A stretch of DNA of 64,000 nucleotides from Hyalella azteca (Eukaryota > Arthropoda > Malacostraca > Amphipoda > Hyalellidae), in NCBI RefSeq assembly GCF_000764305.2, contig NW_025930619.1, positions 103,364-167,363 on the forward strand, given 5' to 3'. The position numbers were made by a program, and so were the translations under genes. This document shows positions 25,321 to 37,177 of the stretch, piece by piece. Every line of letters begins with the position of its first letter. The first letter of the stretch is position 1. Below the pieces are notes generated by a model that was not told where the DNA came from, did not search any database, and worked only from the letters and a program-made list of their open reading frames with translations.

Positions 25321-26872
25321 GTTGCATTACCAGAATCCCTAGGCCGGCAGCTTCTCCCTGCAACGTCGAGGATAATATCGAAGGCGGTCCATGCATGCAC
25401 CTCATATGTGACAGACACTCTAAACTGGAGCACTCAATATTCGTCATCAATTAATCAAAGAACAGAAATTTTCCTGGTTCAGAGGAGCTGGGAAATGCAT
25501 TATTAACACAGACATTTCAGTACCCGAAGTTATAGCCATTCAAGCTCTATTTCCAAGATTATTTTATCTCCGCCACAATTCCACAAGTGATCTCCACGCA
25601 TTTCCAACAAAGCACTCACTTTTATAAATCACCAAAAGCACGAGGACTAACGAGTCGGAACACGAAATGACATAGCCTGAAGCAAACTAAAGTAATTTGA
25701 GATGCAAATAACAAACTATTCTTGTCCTTGATGAATAATTGAAAGAACAAAACGACTCAGGGGATAAACTCCGCATGACTTGTTGACACCGCTCGACTAC
25801 ATGGTAGCCGAGGCTGAATTAGCGAGGCGGTCAAGGCACTCCGTATACGAGAGATAACTTTATCAGATAGTATAGCCTCGCGTTACATGATTACGAGTGA
25901 ACACTCTACTACGTCACCGCTGTTAGAAGAGTCCAACCTGCAATGTTGGTGATCACGTGCTCTTGTTCACCAAATAGTTAACAATGCTTTCGTAAGAGTA
26001 TTTCACTTTGTTGGGCCCACGAATTGTTAAGATTAACAGAAATAAAAAGTCTGATTCTCAATGACTTTGTATTCAAAATTAAAAGTTTATTGTTAATTGT
26101 TTTTATAATTGAAGAAAGATTCAAACGCCTAAGGTTTGAAATAATCTACACGACCAAAAGGACGTAAACTAACGGATGAGTTACCAGTCTATTAATGACA
26201 AATTAATTATTTAGATAAAGAAGTACATGAGAATGGCGAGATGACTTGATGAAATTAGGTTGGGGGTTCTAAATGTATTGATACTTCGTAACGATAATAA
26301 TGGAGATGAATGAATTTCAAGGTCAACTATGCAATTCGATAGTATTAATTATCATCATTTCAGTGATAACTTATCAACACTAAGAAAAGAATGTGACACG
26401 AATGTGTGTGAAAAAGGTTGAGATTAATGTTACGGGACGCCCGGCCTGATAAAATAAAATGTGGCTCATCTGCAACCGTAAAGTTTAGGATTTAGAGACC
26501 ATATATTCGCGAATTAATGTATAGACAAAACCTTATAACAGTTGCAGTAATACAATTATTACAACTTACATCATGCAATGCATTAAGGTAATACAAATTA
26601 TTACAACTTACAGCATGCAAGGATCACAAAAGTCTATCACATAACATTTGGGCCCAAATTGTCATTATTCATTATTTTAATGAAGAATGCCTTTAAAATT
26701 AACCTGAAGATAAAACATCAGATGCGTCCCTCGGCGAAAGGAACAATATCTTGTACAGGTCTTATATTTTCCACGAATTGCAGCGAGCAAGAACATGTGT
26801 GTGATAAATCACAAACCCAGATACTCACACAATGATTTGAACGGATGAGTTCCAAGAACAAAATTTGCTCAC

Positions 26873-27036
26873 CGTGCACATGATGAATGTCTTGCAGAAG
26901 AAATAAGGAATGTATTAATGTCTCCTGGAGATATTTCAGCATGAAGAACTTGTGCAACTTCCACGCCACCGTGTGCAGTGATGCTTGATGGAGAAACGAT
27001 GGATAGGAATGCGGCAGTTCGAGCAGAACTCGATAC
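26873..27036 (-). other. Unrecognised exon-like open segment
   Basis: On the minus strand an acceptor-like GTTTGGTACAG is followed by an open frame and a good donor (CACG, then GTGAGC). The peptide includes ELPHSYPSFLHQASLHTVAW and FMLKYLQETLIHSLFLLQD. I do not recognise it. It lies 3.5 kb upstream of B4GAT1-like gene 1 on the same strand, so it could be an untranslated exon of that gene, an exon of another gene, or chance. Confidence 0.2.
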
Positions 27037-27523
27037 CTGTACCAAACACAGATAATTTTTTTTTATTATAATGACCTGTCAAACCTAAACTACAGAAATA
27101 ACTTCTAATGCCTCAGTAATGAAAAACAAAAACATGTATGTGCGCTTAGACATAGATAAGAGCTGATGACGTAATATTCAGTCTCTCATCATCAAAACAG
27201 ATACGTTTCCGTCTAAACTTCATGTAATACCCATGTTCATTATGTACTTTGAATAACATTGCAATAAGAAAATTTGAGCAATTAACGAGCTAACTTAGAG
27301 TGTCATTAAAAATTTCGTGTTTCCCTCAGTATATATGGCTGAATTGATGTATTTAAAACTGGTTAGTTTAGCGAAAATTTTAATAGTTATTCATAGGAAT
27401 ACTGTGAACTATTCATATTAATAGTATGAGCTTCTCATAACAATAGTTTGAGCTGTTCATAATAATCTTTATCCTCACGCGAAAATTGAAGTAATGGCCA
27501 TCTTAGTAGAAGCAAACTATACG

Positions 27524-27611
27524 AGCATGAGAGCCTGGTCACTTTAGGTCCCAGCATGAGAGCCAGGTCGCTTCAGGTCCCAGCATGAGAGCCTGGTCAC
27601 TTCAGGTCCCA
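27524..27611. repeat. 29-bp tandem repeat, three copies
   Basis: AGCATGAGAGCC(T/A)GGTC starts at 27524, 27553 and 27582, followed by CACTTCAGGTCCC. The copies are contiguous with no spacers, so this is a minisatellite and not a CRISPR array. Confidence 0.92.
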
Positions 27612-29271
27612 GCGCACTTCAAGAAGAAGCGCGGTCAAAACAAATAATCAGTCTTCATAATGAATAACATAAGCCAAATTTTCCCATTCAGACAAAACAA
27701 CGGCAGGAAACGACAAGTAACAATGAAAATATTAATAGAAGCCCTTCAACGTCGTGCGATTAATTTAGTTTAAAATTAACTCGCTGAACCAAAACACGTT
27801 CAGATCGATGGTGAGAATGACAAACATGCATCGAAGTTTTTGCTACGTCACGATGATGAAGTGAATAATTCATATTTTGAAAAATAATCACGTGTAAATC
27901 CTCGGTTGTAATAAGAAGAGCGTGTTACCGTTCCCTGTTAAATTAGTAAGCACACGTTACCACATGCAAATTTACTCACCCAATTTTATCATTCATTGAG
28001 AAATTGTACCTTATGTTCAAGATTATGGAATCAAATGCACAAAAATATGTTTTCATCAACGATCAGCCTCTCATTTTAGCAAATTAAAGAGCAGAGAGCA
28101 GTTGCCGGCGGGCAGAAGTGGCACTGCGATGTAGTATCACACAACTCAGTGTACATGCACTCCTCTGTTCCGCTGGCCCAGCACTGATTGCAGCTAACGA
28201 GATCCTCGTGTGACGTTCAGCTACTTACTACGCCACTAACTACACTAATGTAAACCATCAACCCATTAATTACAATTAAGAATTAAGCGCTTGATATTGA
28301 AAGCCTATTCTATTCCTGTAGACAGCTACCGGACCCACTATGAATCATCGTCAAGACAATCCACAACGATTAAAGATTTTTTGACTTACCTCAGATGCGA
28401 TTAGTTTGTGCCTGTGCATACTGTAGTCTCAGAGTGCGGGAATGTTTCTAAAGTTTTGTGAGGGGACGAATTCATTCACAGCAAGCTATTCGTAACGATC
28501 CAGTCGTCTAAAGTTATACATTAAATTGAAATGAAAATATCGTTCATTTTTTTCTGCAATTAAAAGTTTAATGTTAGTGAAGACGGGAAACAATTAATGG
28601 AAACAGACTACAATGAATGTGTGGAGAAAATTCATACAACGATCACGTAATTATTCATTAAAGACTACAACATGAAAAAATGAATAATATTCCGTAGAGG
28701 CTCAAATGATTATAATATATATGATAATTTATTAGAAGAACTCAATAGGCATGTCAGCCTACTTATATACGGAGATTGCCGTAGAGGTCTCCGTTGAATA
28801 AAACATTTTGAAAGTGTAAGAAATAATTCAACATTCGGCCACCGTCATCGTAGTTAGTCTCGTGATAGATTGATTTACAAAAGAACTAACTATCAAATTA
28901 TGTGCAAGTGTATAAGCATTCAAATTACCATAATTGATTGAAATATGCCTCATATTTAGGAGGTATGATTGATAGGCTTGAAGACAAAGTTTTCATTTGT
29001 GTTTACAATTTTCAAGTATTTTCTTATTTCACTCAAAAAAAAGTAACCTGGAAAATTATGAGTCTCTTCACAGGCAGTTATCTACAGAATTGTCCATCCT
29101 TCATAATGATAAGCATTACATTTTACTGAGTTTTCTCGCCATACATGGCCCCGACGGAAGTTGTGCCTAAGAACAATTAGTCTAAGGACTAATTAATTAA
29201 TTAAAATAATCGAATTCAATCTTGACGCAGCATGGCTACATCCTGCCCATAGTCTTCCTAGTGACCATCGA

Positions 29272-29645
29272 CAATCATGAAAAGAACTACCATGCATAAC
29301 ATCATTGGCATTCAGTAGACCTTCATGGGAGCCGCTCGATCGTGGATCTTGAATTTGCAGACAACATCTGCAACCTTTCCCACCAAGCAGCAGCACGTGA
29401 AATTATACAATTAATCTACACTTCGGTTCTTGGGGACGACTCCACATCTTCAAAAAACAGACCAACCTATTCAAGTACAGAAGAAAACATCACGACGAGG
29501 ACCGCTAAACCGGCTTGGAAGCATTGTCAGTAAAGACGGTTGAGCAGACAATGACAAAGCCAGGCACTTATTCAACACCATGCAACCAAACTTCGGCCCC
29601 AAATAACTCTCCCTTTTCAATGAGATAGAATTTTCATTAAGATTT
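29272..29645 (+). pseudogene. LINE (RTE-like) reverse transcriptase remnant
   Basis: Translated fragments follow the order seen in invertebrate non-LTR reverse transcriptases: IMKRTTMHNIIGIQ with a stop, then in the next frame DLEFADNICNLSHQ, then RLGSIVSKDG with a stop and NDKARHLFNTMQPNFGP. DLEFADN corresponds to the catalytic YxDD/FADD block of the palm. The next fragments correspond to the LGS and KAR...AF region of the thumb. Stops and frameshifts show that it is dead. The finger domain and an endonuclease were not seen. Confidence 0.72.
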
Positions 29646-30220
29646 TCATTACTTACGTGATGGTATTTTCTGTGTTCGACTCTGGTTCCAGCAGAGTATT
29701 GCTGGTGATAGGTTTACATATACTTGCAACAACAACACCAGAAAGCTCAAGATTTTTACCACTAGATGAGAAGGCCACATTCTGAACATCAGGTAACCTG
29801 ATTATATATAAATGAATAGACCAGAACCGCTTGGCCAAGAAGTGAAGAACTGGGCAGGAGAAAGCATAAGCTACGCAAACGAAAACTAAAGGGCTGCCTT
29901 TGACAGGCGCAAAATACTGAAGCTTCCATAAGGGAGAGTGAGGTTAGAAGCTCTAAACTCTAAAGAAAACCTGTCAAAAAGTCAGTCGATGTTATGCAAG
30001 CTGTTGCTGCCGCGCACCCAGCTGGAGGAGTTGCCTGGATTCCGTTGATATAGTTAGTCTGCTGCCCTCTTCTCCCGGAAAATCTTTTGGAATTAATAAC
30101 GATTTAATTCAAATGAATAAGTGAAGACGTCGATGGCTTAAACGATTGAACCACAAGCCACTTTTCCGTTCAAATGCGTTTGATATTTAGATAACAACTT
30201 ACCATGCATGTGTTTATTTT

Positions 30221-30286
30221 ACAACACAACACAACACAACACAACACAACACAACACAACACAACACAACACAACACAACACAACA
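30221..30286. repeat. (AACAC)n microsatellite
   Basis: This is a perfect pentanucleotide run of about 13 units. It lies 110 bases left of the (AACAT)n run that ends a LINE remnant. The open frame rich in CVVL on the minus strand is an artefact of this run. Confidence 0.95.
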
Positions 30287-30392
30287 ATATCTACACACTC
30301 TAAAGGTCGGATTAACAAGTAAATCATAGGAGCGCATAAAAAAATAGACTATTAAAACTAAGCTAACAAAAGGTTCGCTAAAAATATTTACA

Positions 30393-30470
30393 CATAACAT
30401 AACATAATATAACATAACATAACATAACATAACATAACATAGCATAACATAAAATAAAATATTCTAACAT
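30393..30470 (-). repeat. (AACAT)n run, likely the microsatellite tail of a LINE
   Basis: About 15 units of AACAT (ATGTT on the minus strand) sit exactly at the 3' end of the minus-strand LINE remnant that begins at about 30475. The related remnant at 62045 has a shorter AACATGACAT tail in the same place. Confidence 0.85.
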
Positions 30471-30474
30471 AGAA

Positions 30475-30780
30475 TTGTCGGCGCTGAAGAATAACCCTGA
30501 TGCTACCTGTCTTCAATTTTTGCACCAATCGGGACATGTTCACAGGAGATTTAGAAACTGGCACTTTGACCGCATCTTTTCTAAACTAACGTGGGTTTGA
30601 AATTGCTACCTATAATTTCTTCTACCCAGGTCCGTAGGGTGCTAGGTATATGATTCAAGTCTAATCATATACCTCTACATAGCATTGTCTAGTCGGTTCT
30701 TGAACACGTTCATACTTCATACACGGAGCGTCAACGATGTAATTGGGGAGGCTGGTGTATATGGTGTTAAAAAATTTGTT
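30475..30780 (-). pseudogene. CR1/L2-type LINE 3' end remnant, copy 1
   Basis: The minus strand matches the 62050-62420 segment from GTCGGCGCT through the region that translates as MNVFKNRLDNAM. This is the typical end of the reverse transcriptase C-terminal region, which reads WNSLP...SFKNRLD in many invertebrate LINEs. Several indels and stops are present. Only the last few hundred bases of the element survive, as expected for 5'-truncated insertions. Confidence 0.65.
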
Positions 30781-32445
30781 AGTGTAATACATACGAAGCT
30801 AAGCGCTTCTATTGTTATCCGTGCGTCACGTACAGTTATAAACTTTCAAATCCCCACGTATTTTGTCAACTGCAAACCTGTTAACTGGCATGGGTTTCGG
30901 TTACTTAGTCCGCTGGAGTCTGAATTTAGACAAAAATTTACGACTGACTGTTGTGCAAAATATTAATTGTATCTCCGACTTCTTCTCCTAAAGTTTGTAA
31001 TTTGCAGATTGGCCCATAATTTTTCTTTCTTATACGCTGTGGTAGAGGTTTTCGCTTGTGAAGTGAACTTTCAGTGTACGGAAGCGAAATTAACTCGTTA
31101 AATACTTAGAAATTCAAGTTTGTATAGTATATTTCCCAATGAAAGGTCCTTAATTTTGGCTTGTATAAATGATAATGTTATTAGTTTCCTCGGTTGATAC
31201 CAGTCAGATCGAGGCTTCTGAAGGTTATCTCTTTATACTGTACGCGAAAACTTCTACTACTTCTAAGGATCGCGCACTATAAATTATCATCGCTTATGAC
31301 GATCTCTGCACTTGGTCCATTATAAACGTCTTTAAATGTTTGGAGGGAGTATATTAGCCTGAAAAATTTTTCATAAGAGCGCAGAAGCATGACTCGACAA
31401 TTATCTAAATGAAATCACGCACATAAATTCCGCTCTTGTATGTAATTACGCACAATAATCCAACCGCGCACAAAGATTTATTTAGCCCATGCAGTTGATC
31501 AATTTCCTAGGAATTTTTTGATACCCAATAATTTTCGGATTTAAAATGCTAAACCATGGGAAACGATGTGATACAGGGACATCTTGTGAAGGATGTGATG
31601 AGTACGAATAATTTCTGCACAGTGGTGTCAATTCAGGCAGCGACTGATAATGTTAATGATTTTAATCCCCTTCATTCGAGTGGACGTCTTTAGCATAGCA
31701 GTTCAATCAGTGGTTCTGATTCACGTTGCATGTTACTAAGCCAATGTTACTTATGCTTGCTCTACATATGCCACGTGTATACTCCACCTAATACTGAAAT
31801 AAATAAAATTATACATGAACTGTGAGGGAAGCACGTTCTGCTCACTGGGATACAGCGTCGCTAAGCAAGACTTCGTAGACGAAGCATGCAAGCACACGAG
31901 CAACTCGAAAACGTCCAATGAAAGTCCAGGCATGAATTTAAGGCGCATTATGCCGCTGTCTGTGGGTAATGGGGCATTTCAGATGAAATAAAGTTACCAT
32001 GAAGATATTAAAACTGACCAAAGTTGGCAAACTCAATCTATGAAATTAAAGCTCTGATTCATTCGTCTTAGGCGTCGAGTTCATCAAAAGATTCCATTAA
32101 TGTATCACAAATTGAAATGCCTTATATTGAAAACACGGCCGAGTGGGGGATAAATAAGGCAATATCAACTAAATAATTGTTTATTAATTGATCGCCGCAA
32201 GAAATACCGCGTCGAGAGCCGAGGATGGCAGTGGCCACCATCGGACGCGCCTCCCGAGTTTCAGCGCACTCGCCCGCATTCAACTAGATAATAGTTAATA
32301 GGAGTTTGCACTGCGCAAGGGAAACAATTCGTTTTAATTTGTAACGTGAAATGTTTTTAGATTAACAGGAAGTCTTAATTATTCGCATATATAGCTCACA
32401 GGATAAGAGAGACGGATAAGAGCTAAGAGGACTCAAGTATTAAAG

Positions 32446-32690
32446 GGTGGCCCAGTGGTTAAAGTTCAGAGTACTAGAATTGGCGCAGAGAGGCGCGGGT
32501 TCGATCCCAGCTCTGTGCGCCAGTTTCTGGTCAGAATCGGCAAGGAGGCCGGGCGGTTAAGCACAACAGAATTGAATCAGTGAGTTGCGAGTTCGAGACC
32601 GCAAAATACTGTGAGTGTTCTGCGATGTTAAGAATCGGCGACAGGCCTACGGCCTACTAAACGCTGAAACCGCTATAGCATTAGAAATAG
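32446..32690 (+). mobile_element. tRNA-derived SINE, copy 2 (A and B boxes intact)
   Basis: GGCCCAGTGGTTAAAGTTCA provides an A-box-like start, and GCGGGTTCGATCCCAGCTC about 50 bases later carries a good B box (GGTTCGATCCC). This is the internal pol III promoter of a tRNA head. A non-tRNA body follows that is shared with the copy at 16975. It is longer than a tRNA and has no full cloverleaf, so it is a SINE and not a tRNA gene. Confidence 0.85.
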
Positions 32691-34920
32691 GTAATAGACA
32701 CAGGACTTCAAATTTTCACTTAGTTAATATAGGCATAAGTGGAGGTTTTACCCTCCATATTGGAGGGAAAAGGCACCATGAAGAGCTTAATGCGAGCACT
32801 ACGCATTAGTTTTCGCAGCTCACCTCCGTGAATGCAGAACCAGTAAGTTCGGTGTCGTAGCCGACCCGCGCGCGCAATTGACAGTCGCTGCTTTTTTAAC
32901 TGATGCCATTCACGGTAACATAAAATCAACGTCCTAAAAAAGCTCCCCACATCCATGCATGGTTTGTGGTCGAGCTAACGATCGTTGTAGATGTTGATAA
33001 AGTTTTTCTAGTGATCAAGTTTGAGCGAGACCACCAATTGGTCTGGAACAGAAGACCCAGAACCATGGCCCAGACTATATAACGGGGCCTGGATTTCGTT
33101 TCAGGAGTCTTAGGTTGGAGTCTAGGCTTTGGTGTGGCTCTCGCGTCTCAGTTTTTGGTCAAGGTCTTGGATCAGAATAACGGTCTTTGGTCAAGGTCTT
33201 GAGTTGTAGTTCTTGGTATTTATTTGCGTTTTCTGTGATCTTATTCGTTATTTTAGATCAGAGGTCGCCAAAGTATCCGATAAATCGACCTCTGGGGGTG
33301 GAGAAAAAAACTAGGCTGGTCAAAAATTTGATTGAGGTATGAAAGAGGTCGATTAAGCAGCATATTGATTTTATATAATATAGTTCATACCAATTTTCAA
33401 CTGTTATTATTAATAGATTTCGAAATATATAAAACTCGATATAGCCAAGTAAATTTCTATTCCATACTTTTTCAGTTTATATATCGTGTAGCCAGCTTCT
33501 TCCATTCAATTATTTTATTCAAAAATTGAATCTGATACGATTTTTGAAACATACGATTTTTATATTTTCTGACGTTTCTCTTTCTTTTTATCCATCCAAA
33601 GTCCTAATAATGGTTTATTTCTGCACTTATATGTAAGGTTAAGTTCGTGGAGGAGGTTGATGTAAATAAACATGATATACCATGCATGAAGGGACCCCCG
33701 GGCAAAAAATTAGTATTTTTTTCTTTGATTTTGATATAGGACCAGTCCATGGTAAGGAGTCCCTGGTCATGAGCCGTATATAGGGTTTTTTTAAAATGGG
33801 TCTTTGGTCTATGTATTAGTGAACCTTGATTCGGTTTTGTGAATTGGATCCTGAATGAATCCCTTTGTAAATCCCTTTAAATCTCCTTTGCTATATAACG
33901 AGTCATTATGGGTCGTGATGTAACTGATTGTTTCCGACTTGATCACGAGAGAAAAATTCCTTAATACCTGCGCAGCGTGAGTTTGTTGGCTTAGCCTTTG
34001 CTTCGTCTCTACGTCGCCGATGAAGTTGTCAGAGCAGCCCGCTGTTGGAGGGGTGAGTTGCAGTCTATTGATGAGGAGCGTCATGCCGACTAGGCTTGTA
34101 TATGTGGTCGAATAAATCAATAAAAGACTTATATGAACATACGGTTGCTCTCTGTTTCTCCCACTCGGTCACGTATTTAGGTGAAAATTCAGTCAGATCA
34201 TTATGACTTATAATATTACAAAACTTATAAATTACGAGAAAATTTTGAAATAGAAATTTCCATGAAATTTGTTAATAGAGTCATGCATAATATAGAAAAA
34301 CTGTGCTGGACTGTTAGTGTTGTCTCACAAAAGCGTCAATTTGCGGGAAGATATAGAGTTATGTTCTATAATAAGTTTCACATATAAGTTATGACTATAC
34401 AACATGAATGACAATGGGAGGGAACAATATGTATCTTACTCGTAGATTACCTTGCTATCTACTTGAAATGGCCACACCAGACGGCGGCTGATAGAAACGC
34501 CTTATATGATGAGCATGAGATAAGAATGACTTAGAAAAATTATCAAGCTTCATACATAAATTATTTAGAAATAGATATCTTCCTTCAAACCAATAATGTA
34601 TTTCTTGTTATATTTTTTCTCGCTTAGTTTTCATGATCTGTAATTTGTTTAGTATCTGCAATCTTTAGAAATCAATCCATTCATCAATATTTTTCTAAAC
34701 TTATCATATATCGATATCAATTTCAAATAATTTTCATACTGCTTGTATAAAAGCAAATTTAATTCCTCTTCAAGCTATCGTAATTTATTCCGATATCCAA
34801 ATATGTTACAAAACTCCGTAGATTTTTTTTGAAAATTTTCTTAAATTACTTAGTATTAACTTAAATCCGCATACACATGTATCTGTTCACTATTACGATA
34901 TTACAAAGAATCTACTACAT

Positions 34921-35037
34921 TTTCTAGCTAAGGCATTGCACATGATCCACCGAGTTTTCTAGCTAAGATATAACACAGGATCTACCCGATTTTCTAGCTA
35001 AGATATTGCTCAGGATATACCAAATTTTCTAGCTAAG
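34921..35037. repeat. 35-bp tandem repeat, four copies
   Basis: TTTCTAGCTAAG starts at 34921, 34956, 34991 and 35026, exactly 35 bases apart, with a variable middle around ATTGCACAGGATCTACC. This is a short minisatellite in AT-rich DNA. Confidence 0.92.
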
Positions 35038-35534
35038 ATGGTACAGCTATCGTTAAAGTTACACTGAAGATTCCCACAGCTGCAGAATTTAATGGCTTTG
35101 AACCAGGACTGAAAAAAAGGAAGGCCCTGGATATCATTGCTGTGGCAAATACAAATTCGTCGGCTCAAGGCTTGCCACAGATAGATTCATATTATTACAT
35201 CCGCCATTAATTATTATCGAGCGCACACTTGCGTTCGCTTTTCCACTCGTACATCGAAAAATATTTAATATAATTAATCTTTCTTGACCCATGACGACTC
35301 AGGGGTTCGCGTATTCAAATGATTTTCATTTATGTTTTATATGAAAAAATATATAAACAATATAATATTTCATATAAACAAACGATAAATGATTCTTTAT
35401 AGCATATTAAATATTTATGCGGTTCGCCAGCACGCGTACTCTTGACAGCCGTTCAAATTAAATAACTAACATAATTATTCATTGTTTTCAATACAGTGTA
35501 TTAAAGAAGACAAATTATACCAGAGTAGATGAAA

Positions 35535-35629
35535 TATATAAGTACACCTGCAGAGTTGTCAGACGGAACACTTGGCAGCCGAGTGGGCCGTTCTTGGCAG
35601 GGTAGACGGGCAGGCACAGTATAGGCCAG
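35535..35629 (+). promoter_or_regulatory. Candidate core promoter and untranslated first exon of B4GAT1-like gene 2
   Basis: TATATAAG at 35535 is followed by an initiator-like TCAGAC (A at 35561), a short stretch unusually rich in G and C, and a good donor GGCCAG followed by GTGAGG (exon end 35629). An acceptor CTTCAG at 37170 lies seven bases before the gene 2 start codon, so a spliced 5'UTR is consistent. The TATA-to-initiator distance (26) is slightly short. The opposite strand also has a donor-like CTGCAG/GTGTAC, so the direction is not certain. Confidence 0.35.
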
Positions 35630-36485
35630 GTGAGGCAGCGGCTTCATATCAGTGTTGACGTTACCGAGCTCGGGTCGTTACCTTAAGTACTTGTGTCCAT
35701 AGAGAAAATATCGTGAATTAATGTAATTAGAAATATTAGGTTAATCATGAAAATTTAATCATGAAATGGTCAATGATCATATGTTGGTAGGAATAAGTGT
35801 GTAAAATTCAGCAGAAAGAAAAATATAAAGCGAGATTTTTCGCAATTATATCAAGAACTTCAAAAAGCTCAAACGACGCAAGAGAAGCCAATTGAAAACA
35901 ATGAACAAATGTTTAAAGTTTACGATGAAGCAATACGAATAATAATAAGATATTTGTGTTTTGTTACTTCCGTAAATGATCTAATGGTTAAATGAGACTA
36001 TCGAGGCAACAATTTGAACTGATGAGATGAACTGATATTGAGGGAACTTATCGCACTGTAGCTTCATGAATTAATAAACCAACTAATTATTCAAAGCCTA
36101 TTTGCTAAAATGGTTACAATGAAAACTATTGGTTTTACTGATCACTTATGAACAGAAATAGCAATTGCAAATTCATCAGATATTTGAAATAAATCACAAT
36201 TCTGCATTTTGTTTGGAAACGTTTATGAGAAATTTTGAATTCTCTGAATAGTTTAACCCAATATAGTTTACGTCAGAACAAATTCTCAAGTAAATTATTT
36301 GATATTTTTGATAATAAAAAGCCGGGCTATGGTGAATAATAAGTAATATCTCTGGTGCAACAATCTTAGGATATTGAGTTGAAAAGAGTTTATTAATTCG
36401 ATGAAACTCCAGATTCGACGGAATCCAATTTTTCAACAAAATATTGTATCAAAATTTGTGCCCCATTTGCGTAAAATAGTGAAAC

Positions 36486-36668
36486 AAAAAATATAACTCA
36501 GTACTCACTGCAGTGAGTGACAGAGAGCGCATTTTATCGTCGACGAAAACTTGAGGTCACGGACGGACAGACGGACGGACGGACGGACGGACAGGCAGAA
36601 AGACAGACAGACGGACATGGTGAGCACAATAGTGCATTTTTTCCATAAATGAGAAAATGCGTTAAAAA
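36486..36668 (+). mobile_element. Hairpin element with (GTCY)n core, copy 3
   Basis: This is a full copy with the ACTCACTGCAGTGAGT palindrome, the AGCGCATTTTATCGTC left arm, mixed GGAC and AGAC units, and the GAGAAAATGCGTT right arm followed by AAAAAGA. It sits 0.5 kb upstream of the gene 2 start exon, between that exon and its candidate promoter, and so would be intronic. Confidence 0.85.
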
Positions 36669-37177
36669 GAGCTGGCGTGGAAATCCCTGGAAAATAATTC
36701 TTCTTAATCTGACGCACGACTCAACTCGATTAAATTCACTGTTGAAAAAGCGATCAAAGTAAATCAATCTATGGACCCTCGCGATCTAAATTCAAATCGT
36801 TGCCAAATTTCAGTTTTTGGAAAACATTCGTTTATAGATATGAGTATCAGTTCCTTGATCGATGGCAAGTTTCTTTTCGATAACAAATAATTTTTATAAT
36901 TATTTTGGTGCAGTTTTCAGGCAAGTTTGAATTTTGTTATATAGACTAGTTGAATTTTGTTGTTGTCTGAACGCTACTGAGCAATTATTTTTCCCGATCA
37001 GTTCGTATGGACGTGAGTAGACATGATGTCATGGTATTCCGAGAACATCAAACTCGTATCAGGAGCTCGTATAAAGATAACGGCTATTGTATCTTCCGTC
37101 GTATTCACATATTGAGTGTGATCTCAAAGACATAGATTATAAAGTTGCAGCTTCGGATGTGAAACTTCAGTTCTTCG

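Noticed and set aside
27524..27611. 29-bp direct repeats, CRISPR-like length
   Set aside because: Copies are contiguous without spacers, only three copies, eukaryotic context; a minisatellite.
30170..30445. 91-codon frame rich in Cys/Val/Leu
   Set aside because: Translation of the (AACAC)n and (AACAT)n microsatellites.
32446..32520. Possible tRNA gene
   Set aside because: A and B boxes are present but no full cloverleaf or acceptor stem, and the sequence continues into a body shared with another copy; a SINE.
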